64,000 nt of DNA. Source: Taishania pollutisoli. Its GTDB lineage: Bacteria > Bacteroidota > Bacteroidia > Flavobacteriales_D > Crocinitomicaceae. Shown one piece after another: positions 17,887-26,166 of the stretch. Both the position numbers and the translations under genes were made by a program. The notes below the pieces were generated by a model. It did no database searches, had not been told where the DNA came from, and saw nothing but the letters and a program-made list of their open reading frames with translations. Location of the stretch: the NCBI RefSeq assembly GCF_014518315.1, contig NZ_JACVEL010000012.1:21925-85924 (forward strand). The letters are read 5' to 3'. Every line of letters begins with the position of its first letter. Within the stretch, counting starts at the first letter, position 1.

Positions 17887-18573
17887 ATGAAACATGTCAA
17901 CATTACTTACTTACTCGGAACAGCTTTGCTTTCCGCGACTCTGATGGTTACTTCCTGCGGAAAAACGACAAAGGGAAAAATTGACAACGAATGGAAGGTC
18001 ACAAATTATGAAGAAACAACTGTCTGGATTGACAAAACAATGACACAGACGGAGGTTATAAAATTAGATCAGTCAGACGTTGCTATAACTTATATCCAGT
18101 CGGCATCAGGGCAACCAACGATAACAAGTACCAACCAGGGGAAGGTCCTGCAACATGCATTTACCATTCGCAAAGACGGAACGTGGAGTCTGATCCGGGA
18201 ATATTATACAGAACATACATCTCAGGATACACTCAGACGATTTACGCGTTATTATTCGGCTTCCGGATCGTGGAATTTCCTGGAAAAAGGAAAAGAAGAC
18301 GGGTATGGAAAACGGGAGCGGATTTTATTCCAGACCTTACAGGAGAAGACATCCAACGTTCTTACATTCATGATGGAAGGGCAACCGGACATCGTACCGA
18401 CGTCTGACGTAACCAATAAAACGTATGAACCGGGAGATTTTTCAACGATTTATGTTGTTGAGAATTCATCTAAGAAGAACTTATCTTTGACCTCCGAAAG
18501 TATCGTAAAAACAGACAATAGCTTTTCGGGAGCATCTGCTATTGAGAAGTCAGTTAAACTAAATTTAGAATAA
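17887..18573 (+). CDS. Lipoprotein of unknown function
   Basis: 228 residues from the ATG at 17887, which gives a clean lipoprotein signal peptide with lipobox VTSC (Cys24). A TAACTTTG promoter element lies at 17855-17862. The mature part begins with a lipocalin-like NEWKVTNYEETT and contains RKDGTWSLIREY and SGSWNFLEKG, a pattern of beta-strands seen in Bacteroidota lipocalin-like proteins that describe a 'total effect' of small beta-barrels. No catalytic motif is seen. Ligand and role are unknown. Confidence 0.75.
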   Translation: MKHVNITYLLGTALLSATLMVTSCGKTTKGKIDNEWKVTNYEETTVWIDKTMTQTEVIKLDQSDVAITYIQSASGQPTITSTNQGKVLQHAFTIRKDGTWSLIREYYTEHTSQDTLRRFTRYYSASGSWNFLEKGKEDGYGKRERILFQTLQEKTSNVLTFMMEGQPDIVPTSDVTNKTYEPGDFSTIYVVENSSKKNLSLTSESIVKTDNSFSGASAIEKSVKLNLE

Positions 18574-18600
18574 TATACAACACCACTATCACAACAAATA

Positions 18601-18624
18601 AAGCCTCAGCGATGGGGCTTTTGT
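18601..18624. terminator. Short bidirectional terminator
   Basis: A 7-bp stem (aagcctc / ggggctt, one wobble) with flanking A and T residues lies between two convergent genes. Confidence 0.55.
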
Positions 18625-18631
18625 TGTTAAA

Positions 18632-20200
18632 TCACTTATTCACCCCAATCACAAAGTACACTACCTGTTTTTCATTGACTTCTGTACTGAATCGAATTGT
18701 TTCATTACCGCTCAATTGTAACTGATTACTCGTTTTTGAGCGAAAAACGGATTCCATTTTGTCTTCCAGTGTTGCACCGTTGGCTTTCCCTATTTGTTGT
18801 TTCACAGCATCGTAGTCAATCGGTTGCTTCGTCACCAGCACCGCGAATTTGTCTTTATTACCAATTTCATCCGGCTGCATGGAATAGTCGGAAGGAAACA
18901 AGCGTGTACCCGTAATTCCGCAATACGGGGAGTGTTTGGGAGTGTATGGAAATAAAACAGAAATCGTCCCGTCATTTTCTTGCCCGAATACATAGGTATA
19001 ACATTCCTGGTTATTGGTAAATTCAATTTTAAATTTGTCGGTTTTCTTTACCTTGCCTGTCGTTTCAAAGTAATGGTCTGAAATTGCGTTCAGTGCGATT
19101 GTTTTCTTTCCGGTGTTCAGTTCCAGTCCGAAACTTCCATCAAAAGAAGTTACTGTTTTTTTACCGGCATCCCCCATCGGGTATAATCCATACGCTTCTA
19201 CATTGAATTCTTTGAAATCCGAATACCGCACCCAGGCAAATCCGTTTTTCCCCCAATCCGTTCCCCAGGAATTCATCAGTAAAAATGAACCTCCTTCGTA
19301 GTAATCATCATACCCTACCACACACATGGCATGTCCTCCGAATCCTTGTTGGTAATAATCCTGTGTCGTAGGGTTCCAAAATTCTTTTCCCATCATTCCC
19401 TGCATAAACGAACCGCCCACCATCATACCGATAATGATCGGAGAACCTTTTGCCAGGTTTTGTTTCATCCCCAGAACCTCGTATACCTTTCCTCTTTTTT
19501 CATCTGTCAGTCGTTGAAACCCTTTTATTTTGTAGACACTCGCCTGCTGTTTCAACGTTTCGGAGGGTTTCTCCGTACAATTATTTTCATTGTAGCGGAA
19601 CGAATTGAAAGGAACTGCGCCGATTTCCAGCATATTGTCCATTGCATACTTGATGTACGATCCCTGACACGTCTTATGATCAATGCTGATCTGGTTGTAC
19701 ATAAACGAAGGAGAAAATTTAATGTCATCCGGACGCTGCCCTGTCCGTTGAGCTTCAATGATCGTGCGCGCGGCATAAGCACTTGCCCACGCAACACAAG
19801 ATCCCTGCACTCCCTGGTTCATTGGTGTAGGGCAATATTTCTGTAAACTCACCTTTTCCGGCAGCGGATTCTTTTTATTATCGGCGAGTGGTTCGAAGAT
19901 TTCTGTTTCATTGTAGATTTCTTTGTTCATCTCCCCTCCCAATGAAAACGGTAAGTTTCCCTGGTTCAGTAATCCGTCGGCTGAGCATCCTTTTCCGGCG
20001 AAAAAATAAAGTCCCACTCCGATCACAGCAACAATGAGAAGTAATTTCGGACGCTTTAGTAAATATGGCAGAAAATTGATCAATAATCCGATCAGACCTC
20101 CTCCCAATCCTCCTCCGGAAGACGAAGAACCTCCTCCCCGGTAGGAACGTTTCGATTTGTTGTTGCCATCAGGATCATCCTGAACCATTTTAATTGCCAT
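18632..20200 (-). CDS. Membrane-anchored papain-like (C1A) cysteine peptidase
   Basis: 522 residues. The N-terminus is hydrophilic and Gly/Ser-rich (about 20-36), then come hydrophobic stretches around 36-48 and 52-68, so the protein is probably anchored in the inner membrane with a periplasmic catalytic domain. The C1A triad is visible: QGSC-W with Cys135, GGHAMCVVGYDD with His290, and LLMNSWGTDWG with Asn310; the oxyanion Gln is in NQGVQG. A C-terminal extension of about 200 residues (beta-rich) has unknown function and may be a DUF4384-like domain. All catalytic residues are intact. Substrate unknown. Confidence 0.88.
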   Translation of the reverse strand: MAIKMVQDDPDGNNKSKRSYRGGGSSSSGGGLGGGLIGLLINFLPYLLKRPKLLLIVAVIGVGLYFFAGKGCSADGLLNQGNLPFSLGGEMNKEIYNETEIFEPLADNKKNPLPEKVSLQKYCPTPMNQGVQGSCVAWASAYAARTIIEAQRTGQRPDDIKFSPSFMYNQISIDHKTCQGSYIKYAMDNMLEIGAVPFNSFRYNENNCTEKPSETLKQQASVYKIKGFQRLTDEKRGKVYEVLGMKQNLAKGSPIIIGMMVGGSFMQGMMGKEFWNPTTQDYYQQGFGGHAMCVVGYDDYYEGGSFLLMNSWGTDWGKNGFAWVRYSDFKEFNVEAYGLYPMGDAGKKTVTSFDGSFGLELNTGKKTIALNAISDHYFETTGKVKKTDKFKIEFTNNQECYTYVFGQENDGTISVLFPYTPKHSPYCGITGTRLFPSDYSMQPDEIGNKDKFAVLVTKQPIDYDAVKQQIGKANGATLEDKMESVFRSKTSNQLQLSGNETIRFSTEVNEKQVVYFVIGVNK

Positions 20201-20224
20201 AGCGATGCAGATAAGTTACCTGCA

Positions 20225-20232
20225 CAAATGTA
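20225..20232 (-). promoter_or_regulatory. Predicted -7 element of the C1A peptidase gene
   Basis: TACATTTG on the minus strand matches TAnnTTTG, 25 bases before the start codon. Confidence 0.45.
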
Positions 20233-20387
20233 CTTTTTTTTCGCTGTCGTTGAATACTTTACGTCAGAATACTTTCTCCTGTTCACTTAACTTGTTCATT
20301 TTTCAGTCGTACCATCCGGAACAATCTCCGGGAAAGATGAAATAATTCAGAATGTTTGATTTAATTTTACGGTGAATTAGTACACGT

Positions 20388-21173
20388 ATGAATGTTGAAT
20401 TGAGAACGGTTACCGTTACCCAGTACATCACTCCACTTCGGGAAGGAGGATCGTTGCCCGCGCTTGCTGAAGGATGTGACGGTTTTAAATACGTCATTAA
20501 ATTCCGCGGAGCGGGGCATGGAGTCAAAGCATTGATCTCCGAATTACTGGGAGGATTAATCGCTAAATACCTGGGATTAAAGGTTCCTGAGATTGTTTTC
20601 ATTGAATTGGACGAACGGTTCGGGCAAACGGAGGCGGATGAAGAAATACAGGATTTGTTAAAGTTCAGCAAAGGACTGAACCTGGGACTGCACTTTCTGT
20701 CCGGGGCAATCACGTATGATGTCGCATCGAATGACTGCGATTCGTACCTGGCATCTAAGATTGTATGGCTGGACAGTTTTATCACCAATGTAGACCGCAC
20801 ATACCGCAATACCAATCTGTTAATCTGGAACAAGGAATTGTGGCTCATCGACCATGGAGCAGCGTTTTATTTTCACCACTCATGGGACAATTGGGAACAA
20901 ACAGCTGTTACCCCGTTTACGATGATCAAAGACCACGCATTGATTTCAAAAGCAACAGAACTGAAACGGGTTCATGAAGAATTCACAGCCCGGTTAAATG
21001 ATGATGTTCTCCGGACAATTGTCAATCTGATTCCGGATGAATTTTTAAACTGGGAAGAAGGCCCGGACAATGATGCGATCCGGGAAGTATATTTCCGATT
21101 TTTGTCGAACCGATTGGCACATGCCGATGTCTTTTTTAAAGCCGCTGAAGATGCAGGAAAAGTTCGTATATGA
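20388..21173 (+). CDS. HipA-like kinase (HipA_2 family)
   Basis: 261 residues, about half the size of full HipA and lacking its N-terminal subdomain. Kinase-type elements are visible: a KYVIKFRG strand that could supply the ATP-binding Lys, the catalytic loop NVDRTYRNTN (D136, N141/N143), and an IDHG metal-binding motif (D155) in place of DFG. This matches the small HipA-like family usually paired with DUF3037. The downstream DUF3037 gene overlaps by 23 bases, so the two are translationally coupled. A toxin-antitoxin or defence role is possible, but nothing here shows it; no HipB-like DNA-binding gene is next to it. Confidence 0.8.
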   Translation: MNVELRTVTVTQYITPLREGGSLPALAEGCDGFKYVIKFRGAGHGVKALISELLGGLIAKYLGLKVPEIVFIELDERFGQTEADEEIQDLLKFSKGLNLGLHFLSGAITYDVASNDCDSYLASKIVWLDSFITNVDRTYRNTNLLIWNKELWLIDHGAAFYFHHSWDNWEQTAVTPFTMIKDHALISKATELKRVHEEFTARLNDDVLRTIVNLIPDEFLNWEEGPDNDAIREVYFRFLSNRLAHADVFFKAAEDAGKVRI

Positions 21174-21534
21174 GTATGCCGTCATTCGGGTTGTTCCGAG
21201 AGTGGAGCGGGAAGAATTTATCAATGTCGGATTGATTCTGTTCAGCAAGCGGAAACGCTACATTCGCTTTCAGTACCAGGTACCGGAACACAAGATTCGT
21301 GCTTTCTGCTCAGAATTTGACATACAACAATTGCAAGAAAACCTGGAATCATTTACCAAAATATGTTCAGGAGCATCAAACGGAGGTCCGATTGCACAAC
21401 TGGAAGCAGACGAACGGTTTCGTTGGATTACCGCAATTAAAAGTTCGAGTATTCAATCCTCCCGCCCTCACCCAGGATTATCTGTGGATTTGGACGCCAC
21501 ATTTGAAAAATTGTACCGGGAACTGGTTCTGTAA
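21151..21534 (+). CDS. DUF3037 domain-containing protein
   Basis: 127 residues from the ATG at 21151, chosen because the conserved DUF3037 start (KFVYEYAVIRVVPRVER) follows at once. The domain covers nearly the whole protein, including EEFINVGLILFSKRKRYIRF. Function is unknown in the family. It overlaps the HipA-like kinase gene by 23 bases, implying coordinated production and probably a physical or functional partnership. Confidence 0.85.
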   Translation: MQEKFVYEYAVIRVVPRVEREEFINVGLILFSKRKRYIRFQYQVPEHKIRAFCSEFDIQQLQENLESFTKICSGASNGGPIAQLEADERFRWITAIKSSSIQSSRPHPGLSVDLDATFEKLYRELVL

Positions 21535-21537
21535 CAG

Positions 21538-22089
21538 TTACAACCTTCTGCTCCTCTTATTATTTTCATTGAGCTTTTCGATAATTTTATCGCGGGTAGC
21601 ACACCCTGCCGATTCCAATACACTCAATGCTTTTTTAGCAGTGCTGTATTTAAAAAAATCATTCACAATGTGCTTTTCACCGGTAGCAAGCACCAATATG
21701 AGGTCATACGTAATTGATTTTGATTTATTCCCGTTGTAAAAATTGGTCGGAGCCACAAAAGCAGGTGTTGTGCCGTATGTCGTATACATGTATCTCCCCG
21801 ATTCCGACGACAGCCACAGTTGAAACGAATCATTGGTAGTGAACGGACTCCACTTTCCGAATTTTATCCCTGCGATCACCTTGTATTTTCTATAGCGAAG
21901 TAATCGTGTATCGATTTCAATCCCTGAAACAGACAAAAATAGCGCAAGTGCTACCATGGCGATTAGAATTGACAGAAGTCCGATATACACAAATCCAATT
22001 GCAGCCAAAAATGCCAGTATAGTTGCAGGCATCACATATTGATTTGTAATGCCTTCCCGAATGGTATGTACTCCGCCTTTTATTGTCAA
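21538..22089 (-). CDS. Membrane protein of unknown function
   Basis: 183 residues. A hydrophobic hairpin (about 20-55, two helices) is followed by a soluble domain with a PH-like strand pattern (GIEIDTRLLRYRKYK, GIKFGKWSPF, ILVLATGEKHIV) and a C-terminal helix (KYSTAKKALSVLES). It lies 6 bases after the thioredoxin-like gene on the same strand and is probably cotranscribed with it. Its end is only 4 bases from the convergent DUF3037 gene. Function not recognised. Confidence 0.65.
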   Translation of the reverse strand: MTIKGGVHTIREGITNQYVMPATILAFLAAIGFVYIGLLSILIAMVALALFLSVSGIEIDTRLLRYRKYKVIAGIKFGKWSPFTTNDSFQLWLSSESGRYMYTTYGTTPAFVAPTNFYNGNKSKSITYDLILVLATGEKHIVNDFFKYSTAKKALSVLESAGCATRDKIIEKLNENNKRSRRL

Positions 22090-22095
22090 CTCTGT

Positions 22096-22647
22096 TTATT
22101 GTAACATCTTTTTCAATTCTTCCTGAATCTCTTTTCCCTTATTGGCATTGTACCAATTTTGGAGTTCAATTTTGATGCGTTCAAATTCGGCATTTTCTTC
22201 TTTCAGGCGGTTCATCAGACTTTGTGCGCCGGCAGGACGTGGTCCCCAGGTAAACAAATCCGTTCCGTTTTCGTCTCTGCTCACTAACTTCGGAATTGCT
22301 TTCCCTCCGTTTGTCAGGTACGAATCAATTAAAAAAGGAGCCGTATCCCGTAACTGCAATTCATACGTAATCGCAGGGGACAGTTCAGCCATGCGGACCA
22401 GGAACGGAACAATGTGGGAAGCATCCCCGCACCACGGTTCCGTGATGATAATCCAATGTTGTCTGACAGATAATTTTTCCAGTAATTGTATCAATTCATC
22501 TTCCAGCACCATGGTTTTCGTCCATCGTTTCATCCGGGATTCATTCAATTTGGTATAGTTGAAATAATCCGGATTATCGTAAGGAGCCGCAGGAGCTTCA
22601 GCAGTTAGTATCTGCTCAAATAACAAGGTATATTCAGTATAGTTCAT
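22096..22647 (-). CDS. Thioredoxin-fold protein with a single active-site Cys
   Basis: 183 residues of the Thioredoxin_9 type. After an N-terminal helical region (1-60), the strand WIIITEPWCGDA contains the usual thioredoxin active-site position, but only the first Cys (C73) is kept: the motif is CGDA. The cis-Pro region appears in GGKAIPKLV, and a helical tail follows. It is expected to be cytoplasmic and to work as a monothiol reductant or in thiol binding. It is the first gene of a two-gene unit. Confidence 0.8.
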   Translation of the reverse strand: MNYTEYTLLFEQILTAEAPAAPYDNPDYFNYTKLNESRMKRWTKTMVLEDELIQLLEKLSVRQHWIIITEPWCGDASHIVPFLVRMAELSPAITYELQLRDTAPFLIDSYLTNGGKAIPKLVSRDENGTDLFTWGPRPAGAQSLMNRLKEENAEFERIKIELQNWYNANKGKEIQEELKKMLQ

Positions 22648-22690
22648 TTTCTCTGTTTATGTTAATATAAAAATCGCTTTGAATGAAACT

Positions 22691-22723
22691 AAAAAATCCT
22701 TCCGAACAAGTCGAAAGGATTTC
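22691..22723 (-). terminator. Terminator of the L31 gene
   Basis: An 8-bp stem (aaatcctt / aaggattt on either strand) is followed on the minus strand by a T run. It lies just after the L31 stop codon. Confidence 0.75.
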
Positions 22724-22748
22724 AATATCTGGAGAAAATAACGATGAA

Positions 22749-23006
22749 TTATTTTCTTGTGTGACGTCCGTAACGGCTTTGGAATTTATCGATACGACCT
22801 GCTGTATCCACAAACTGAACAATTCCTGTAAAAAACGGGTGAGATTTATGAGAGATATCCAGTTTTACCAATGGATACTCATTTCCATCTTCCCATGTAA
22901 CTGTTTCTGTTGAAGTTGCACATGAAGGACACAAAAATGCATAGTCGTTCGACATGTCCTTAAACACTACCAATCTGTAATCTGCCGGATGTATATCTTT
23001 TTTCAT
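22749..23006 (-). CDS. rpmE2: Ribosomal protein bL31, type B
   Basis: 85 residues, starting [21 protein letters not shown] and ending [14 protein letters not shown], as in type B L31 of Bacteroidota. It sits at the central protuberance of the 50S subunit. Unlike many type B forms, it has a CPSC pair (C26/C29) in the strand region, though the second pair of the zinc-binding type A form is absent. It is a single gene with its own terminator. Confidence 0.97.
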   Translation of the reverse strand: MKKDIHPADYRLVVFKDMSNDYAFLCPSCATSTETVTWEDGNEYPLVKLDISHKSHPFFTGIVQFVDTAGRIDKFQSRYGRHTRK

Positions 23007-23045
23007 TTTGAATTATTATTATCTATTTCTCCCAAAAACGGACTG

Positions 23046-23053
23046 CAAATTTA
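23046..23053 (-). promoter_or_regulatory. Predicted -7 element of rpmE2
   Basis: TAAATTTG on the minus strand matches TAnnTTTG, 40 bases before the start. A TTG on the same strand lies about 23 bases farther upstream. Confidence 0.45.
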
Positions 23054-23136
23054 TACAAACTTTTTTAAATAACATACAATTTACTGCAAAAATAAAATAA
23101 CTATCCGTTGTTTTCGTTATTTTTACATCGAATCTT

Positions 23137-24573
23137 ATGGAGAATAGAACAAAAAACACCTATATCAAGCGACTGAAATATACATTTCTGTTGTTTTCGC
23201 TATCAGCTCTGGCTGTCTTATCGCTCAATACTTCCTGTAAAAAGGCACTTCTTTTTTCAAAAGGAAATCTTGCGTTCTCTAAAGATACAGTAGTTTTTGA
23301 TACGGTATTTACAACCATCGGCTCAACGACACAGCAATTGAAAATCTACAACAAAGAATCAAATACTGTTGTTATTGAAGAAGTGGAGTTGATGGGGGGA
23401 AGTTCTTCTCCTTACCGCATTAACCTGGACGGATTGCAAGGTACGGCATTCTCAGCAATCGAGCTGGAAGGAAAAGACAGTTTGTTTTTATTTGTGGAAG
23501 TCACATTAAATCCCAACGGAGGAACATTGCCAATGGTTGTTGAAGATTCGATCCGGTTTCGAACCAACGGAAAAGACCAATACGTTATTCTCGCTGCCTG
23601 GGGACAGGACATCTACTACCATTACTCCAATCTCAGCGGTCCGTCAAGCGGATGGGATCTGAATGAAGGAATCTGGCCCAATGATAAACCACACTTGATT
23701 TACGGGGCTGCATTCGTAGATGAAAACAAGCAACTGACCATTCCTGCGGGGACGAAAATCTATCTGCATAAAAATTCGTTTTTATACGTCTATAAAGGAA
23801 CTTTAAACATCCTGGGAACTTACGAAAATGAAGTGATCATCCAGGGAGATCGCCTGGAAAGTGACTATGCGAAAGTAACAGGTCAGTATTACGGGGTATA
23901 TTTCAATGAAGCAAAGACATCGACGATTGAGTACGCTATCATTAAAAACGGAACAACCGGTGTACACATTGAAAAAGATGGTGGAAACGGAGCCAATCCG
24001 ACAGTCAGATTGAAAAATACCATTATTCAAAATCACGCCCGGTATGGGATCATGAATTTCGCAGGAGGAAAAGTCGATGCAGAAAATTGCGTTATCACGA
24101 ACAACGGATTTCATGCCTTCATCAACCTTGCGGGAGGCGGGTTTAATTTCAATCATTGTACCATTGCCGGTTATGCGACAGGTGACGGGCAATTACCAGC
24201 CATGGGGATCAGCGATTTTTACGACGATGGCGACAATATACTGGTAGCGAATGTAACCGGAACCGTTAAAAATTGTGTGGTGTATGGAAATATGGATGGA
24301 GAAATTGCCTTCAACCTGGACAATGTCGGTACCAATACCTTTGAAATTGATCATTGTGTCATCAAAATGAATACGCCGGGCACTGAAAGTTTTTACACCA
24401 ACATTATCTGGAATCAGAATCCGGCATTTAAAAACCCGCTGGAATTTGACTACGACATCTGGTCCACTTCTTCACTGATCGATAAAGGTATCGCAACAAC
24501 TCCTCTTGTTGATAAAGATATCAGAGGAAAACTACGCAGTAATCCTCCCGACATTGGTGCGTACGAATTTTAG
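23137..24573 (+). CDS. Right-handed beta-helix lipoprotein
   Basis: 478 residues. The signal peptide ends in LNTSC, with Cys34 as lipidation site. An N-terminal beta-sandwich (about 45-165) with SKDTVVFDTVFTTIGS is followed by a parallel beta-helix (about 190-440) of repeated strands with Asn ladders (EYAIIKNGTTGVHIEKDGG, LKNTIIQNHARYGI). The end has the DIGAYEF motif common to these proteins. The family is typical of Bacteroidota surface lipoproteins; polysaccharide binding or cleavage is possible but unproved. The last bases overlap the convergent downstream gene by 4. Confidence 0.85.
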   Translation: MENRTKNTYIKRLKYTFLLFSLSALAVLSLNTSCKKALLFSKGNLAFSKDTVVFDTVFTTIGSTTQQLKIYNKESNTVVIEEVELMGGSSSPYRINLDGLQGTAFSAIELEGKDSLFLFVEVTLNPNGGTLPMVVEDSIRFRTNGKDQYVILAAWGQDIYYHYSNLSGPSSGWDLNEGIWPNDKPHLIYGAAFVDENKQLTIPAGTKIYLHKNSFLYVYKGTLNILGTYENEVIIQGDRLESDYAKVTGQYYGVYFNEAKTSTIEYAIIKNGTTGVHIEKDGGNGANPTVRLKNTIIQNHARYGIMNFAGGKVDAENCVITNNGFHAFINLAGGGFNFNHCTIAGYATGDGQLPAMGISDFYDDGDNILVANVTGTVKNCVVYGNMDGEIAFNLDNVGTNTFEIDHCVIKMNTPGTESFYTNIIWNQNPAFKNPLEFDYDIWSTSSLIDKGIATTPLVDKDIRGKLRSNPPDIGAYEF

Positions 24574-25376
24574 AAGTACCACACATACCCGATATTCACA
24601 TTGATGAAGCGCAGATACGTATTATAAATCTCCGCAATTTTATGGGAATGCAGGTCATTGGAAGAAACATTGACAAAATCGGTTGTTAGTGGTCGTCCGT
24701 CTGCCTGAGAAGTTTCTCCGTGTCCCCCTTCGTGAACACCGTGCTCGTGATCGCTCATGTACTTAATATTGATGTAATCCGTTTTTCGCGCACTGCTTAG
24801 GTAGGAAACAGAAACATACAACCTCCCCTGACTTTCATCTCCTTTGATGGTGCCCACAAGATCCAACTCTACTCCTGTTTCCAGTCCGTAGGTCAATCCC
24901 GAAGTACCGTGAGAAATCCTATCAACCAACGGTTTACAATCGTCTTCATCCATCGGATCGGCAATCCGGATTCGGGACCGCATAAAATTGTACCCGATCA
25001 GCGGCATTACATAGGGTTTTACCTGTTGATACGATGATGTAAAGTAGATTTTCGTTCCGAACTGTACCTTGTTCATCAGACTTCTGAACGTTACATCGGT
25101 TACGGTTGTCGAGCCGTCATCAAAAATAAATGTTTCCGTGGATGTTTTAGAACTATATTGCCCGATTGATCCTCTTAATTCGAGAAACAATGGTACACGT
25201 CGGTGTGGCTTTACCGACAAGAACATACCTCCGCCGTAATTTGTGCTCATTCGGGGCATCTGTGAATGAATCGGTATGTCGGCCAATCCGTGAATTCCAA
25301 ACTGGACTCTGCGATCAACCTGTGACAACAACATACAGGGAAGGAAGCTGAAAACAACGATGTATAGTTTTTTCAT
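24570..25376 (-). CDS. Predicted outer-membrane beta-barrel protein
   Basis: 268 residues from the ATG at 25376, which yields a signal peptide (about 1-19: MKKLYIVVFSFLPCMLLSQ). Alternating beta-strands with terminal aromatics (RVPLFLELRGSIGQY, VKPYVMPLIGYNFM, RLYVSVSYLSSARKT) and a final strand ending in Phe (NVNIGYVWYF) support an OmpA-like barrel. There is a His-rich loop (about 210-225). No enzymatic motif is seen. The start could be farther upstream at 25400, which would spoil the signal peptide. Confidence 0.75.
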   Translation of the reverse strand: MKKLYIVVFSFLPCMLLSQVDRRVQFGIHGLADIPIHSQMPRMSTNYGGGMFLSVKPHRRVPLFLELRGSIGQYSSKTSTETFIFDDGSTTVTDVTFRSLMNKVQFGTKIYFTSSYQQVKPYVMPLIGYNFMRSRIRIADPMDEDDCKPLVDRISHGTSGLTYGLETGVELDLVGTIKGDESQGRLYVSVSYLSSARKTDYINIKYMSDHEHGVHEGGHGETSQADGRPLTTDFVNVSSNDLHSHKIAEIYNTYLRFINVNIGYVWYF

Positions 25377-25442
25377 AGTACGGTTTTTTAGATAACTCAT
25401 AATCAGCAACAAAATAAGTGCCAATTACTTTTCTCTAAAAAA

Positions 25443-26090
25443 CTACCCTCTCTGACGCTCCAGCAATACCATCATCATTACAGAAAGCATGATGTTTGTT
25501 TTATCTTCCGGGGAAATGTCATCCAGCTGCTCCAGCTTAAATTTTCGGCCGAAAAACGAATGCACTTTTGACAAACGGGCTACCAACCTCCCCTGCTGGT
25601 CTTTGATACCATACTTCGGATGGAATAAATACCCTGTAAAAAACGAAACAATCGGAATTTCACCCACCATTGAATCGCCGACTTTTGCCCACGGGTTTTC
25701 TTCCTTGATTTCATACATCGCCTGTTTTTCCCTATTAAAAATAGTATAACTTGCCTTCCAGAGCGACTTCATTCCTTTGCGCCCCATACTTCCGATCAAC
25801 GTATCTGAATTGGCTTCGGTAAAGGAATAATGTGCATTGAAATCAATCCATCGATCCGCTTTTAAATGGTACAATTCTTTCTTTTTGGATTCATCACTGA
25901 ACACAACTACACTCTCTTTGAAGCGAAATAGTTTCTGACGGACGTATGCACGAACGTTATTTCGTCCGTCTTTCACAACAAAATCATTATAGATCGTTGT
26001 AATCTTGAATTCAAAATCCAACGGGAACTGCAATTCATTCAGGTCGCTTGTTTCCCGCTGAAAATTATCTAATAAGTCTCTACTGTTCAT
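25443..26090 (-). CDS. LURP-one/tubby C-terminal-like protein
   Basis: 215 residues from the ATG at 26090. The strand pattern and elements such as VRAYVRQKLFRFKE, VVVFSDES, TLIGSMGRKGMKSLWKA and YGIKDQQGRLVARLSKV fit the LURP-one-related (scramblase/tubby-like) beta-barrel family. These proteins are soluble, often lipid-associated, and poorly characterised in bacteria. It is separated from the glutamate-synthase-family gene by a strong terminator, so it is transcribed alone. Confidence 0.65.
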   Translation of the reverse strand: MNSRDLLDNFQRETSDLNELQFPLDFEFKITTIYNDFVVKDGRNNVRAYVRQKLFRFKESVVVFSDESKKKELYHLKADRWIDFNAHYSFTEANSDTLIGSMGRKGMKSLWKASYTIFNREKQAMYEIKEENPWAKVGDSMVGEIPIVSFFTGYLFHPKYGIKDQQGRLVARLSKVHSFFGRKFKLEQLDDISPEDKTNIMLSVMMMVLLERQRG

Positions 26091-26115
26091 GGTGTAAATA
26101 TAATAATTGGGAGCA

Positions 26116-26146
26116 ATAAAAAAGGGCATTGATCACTCAACGCCCT
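26116..26146 (-). terminator. Terminator of the glutamate-synthase-family gene
   Basis: On the minus strand, a 9-bp stem (gggcgttga / tcaatgccc) with a 4-nt loop is followed by TTTTTTA. Confidence 0.85.
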
Positions 26147-26166
26147 CTTCTGTTTATTAATAATCG

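Noticed and set aside
18632..21534. Protease plus HipA-like kinase region as one defence island
   Set aside because: Genes are divergent with separate promoters; no nuclease, integrase or other defence marker is next to them. Kept only as the kinase-DUF3037 pair.
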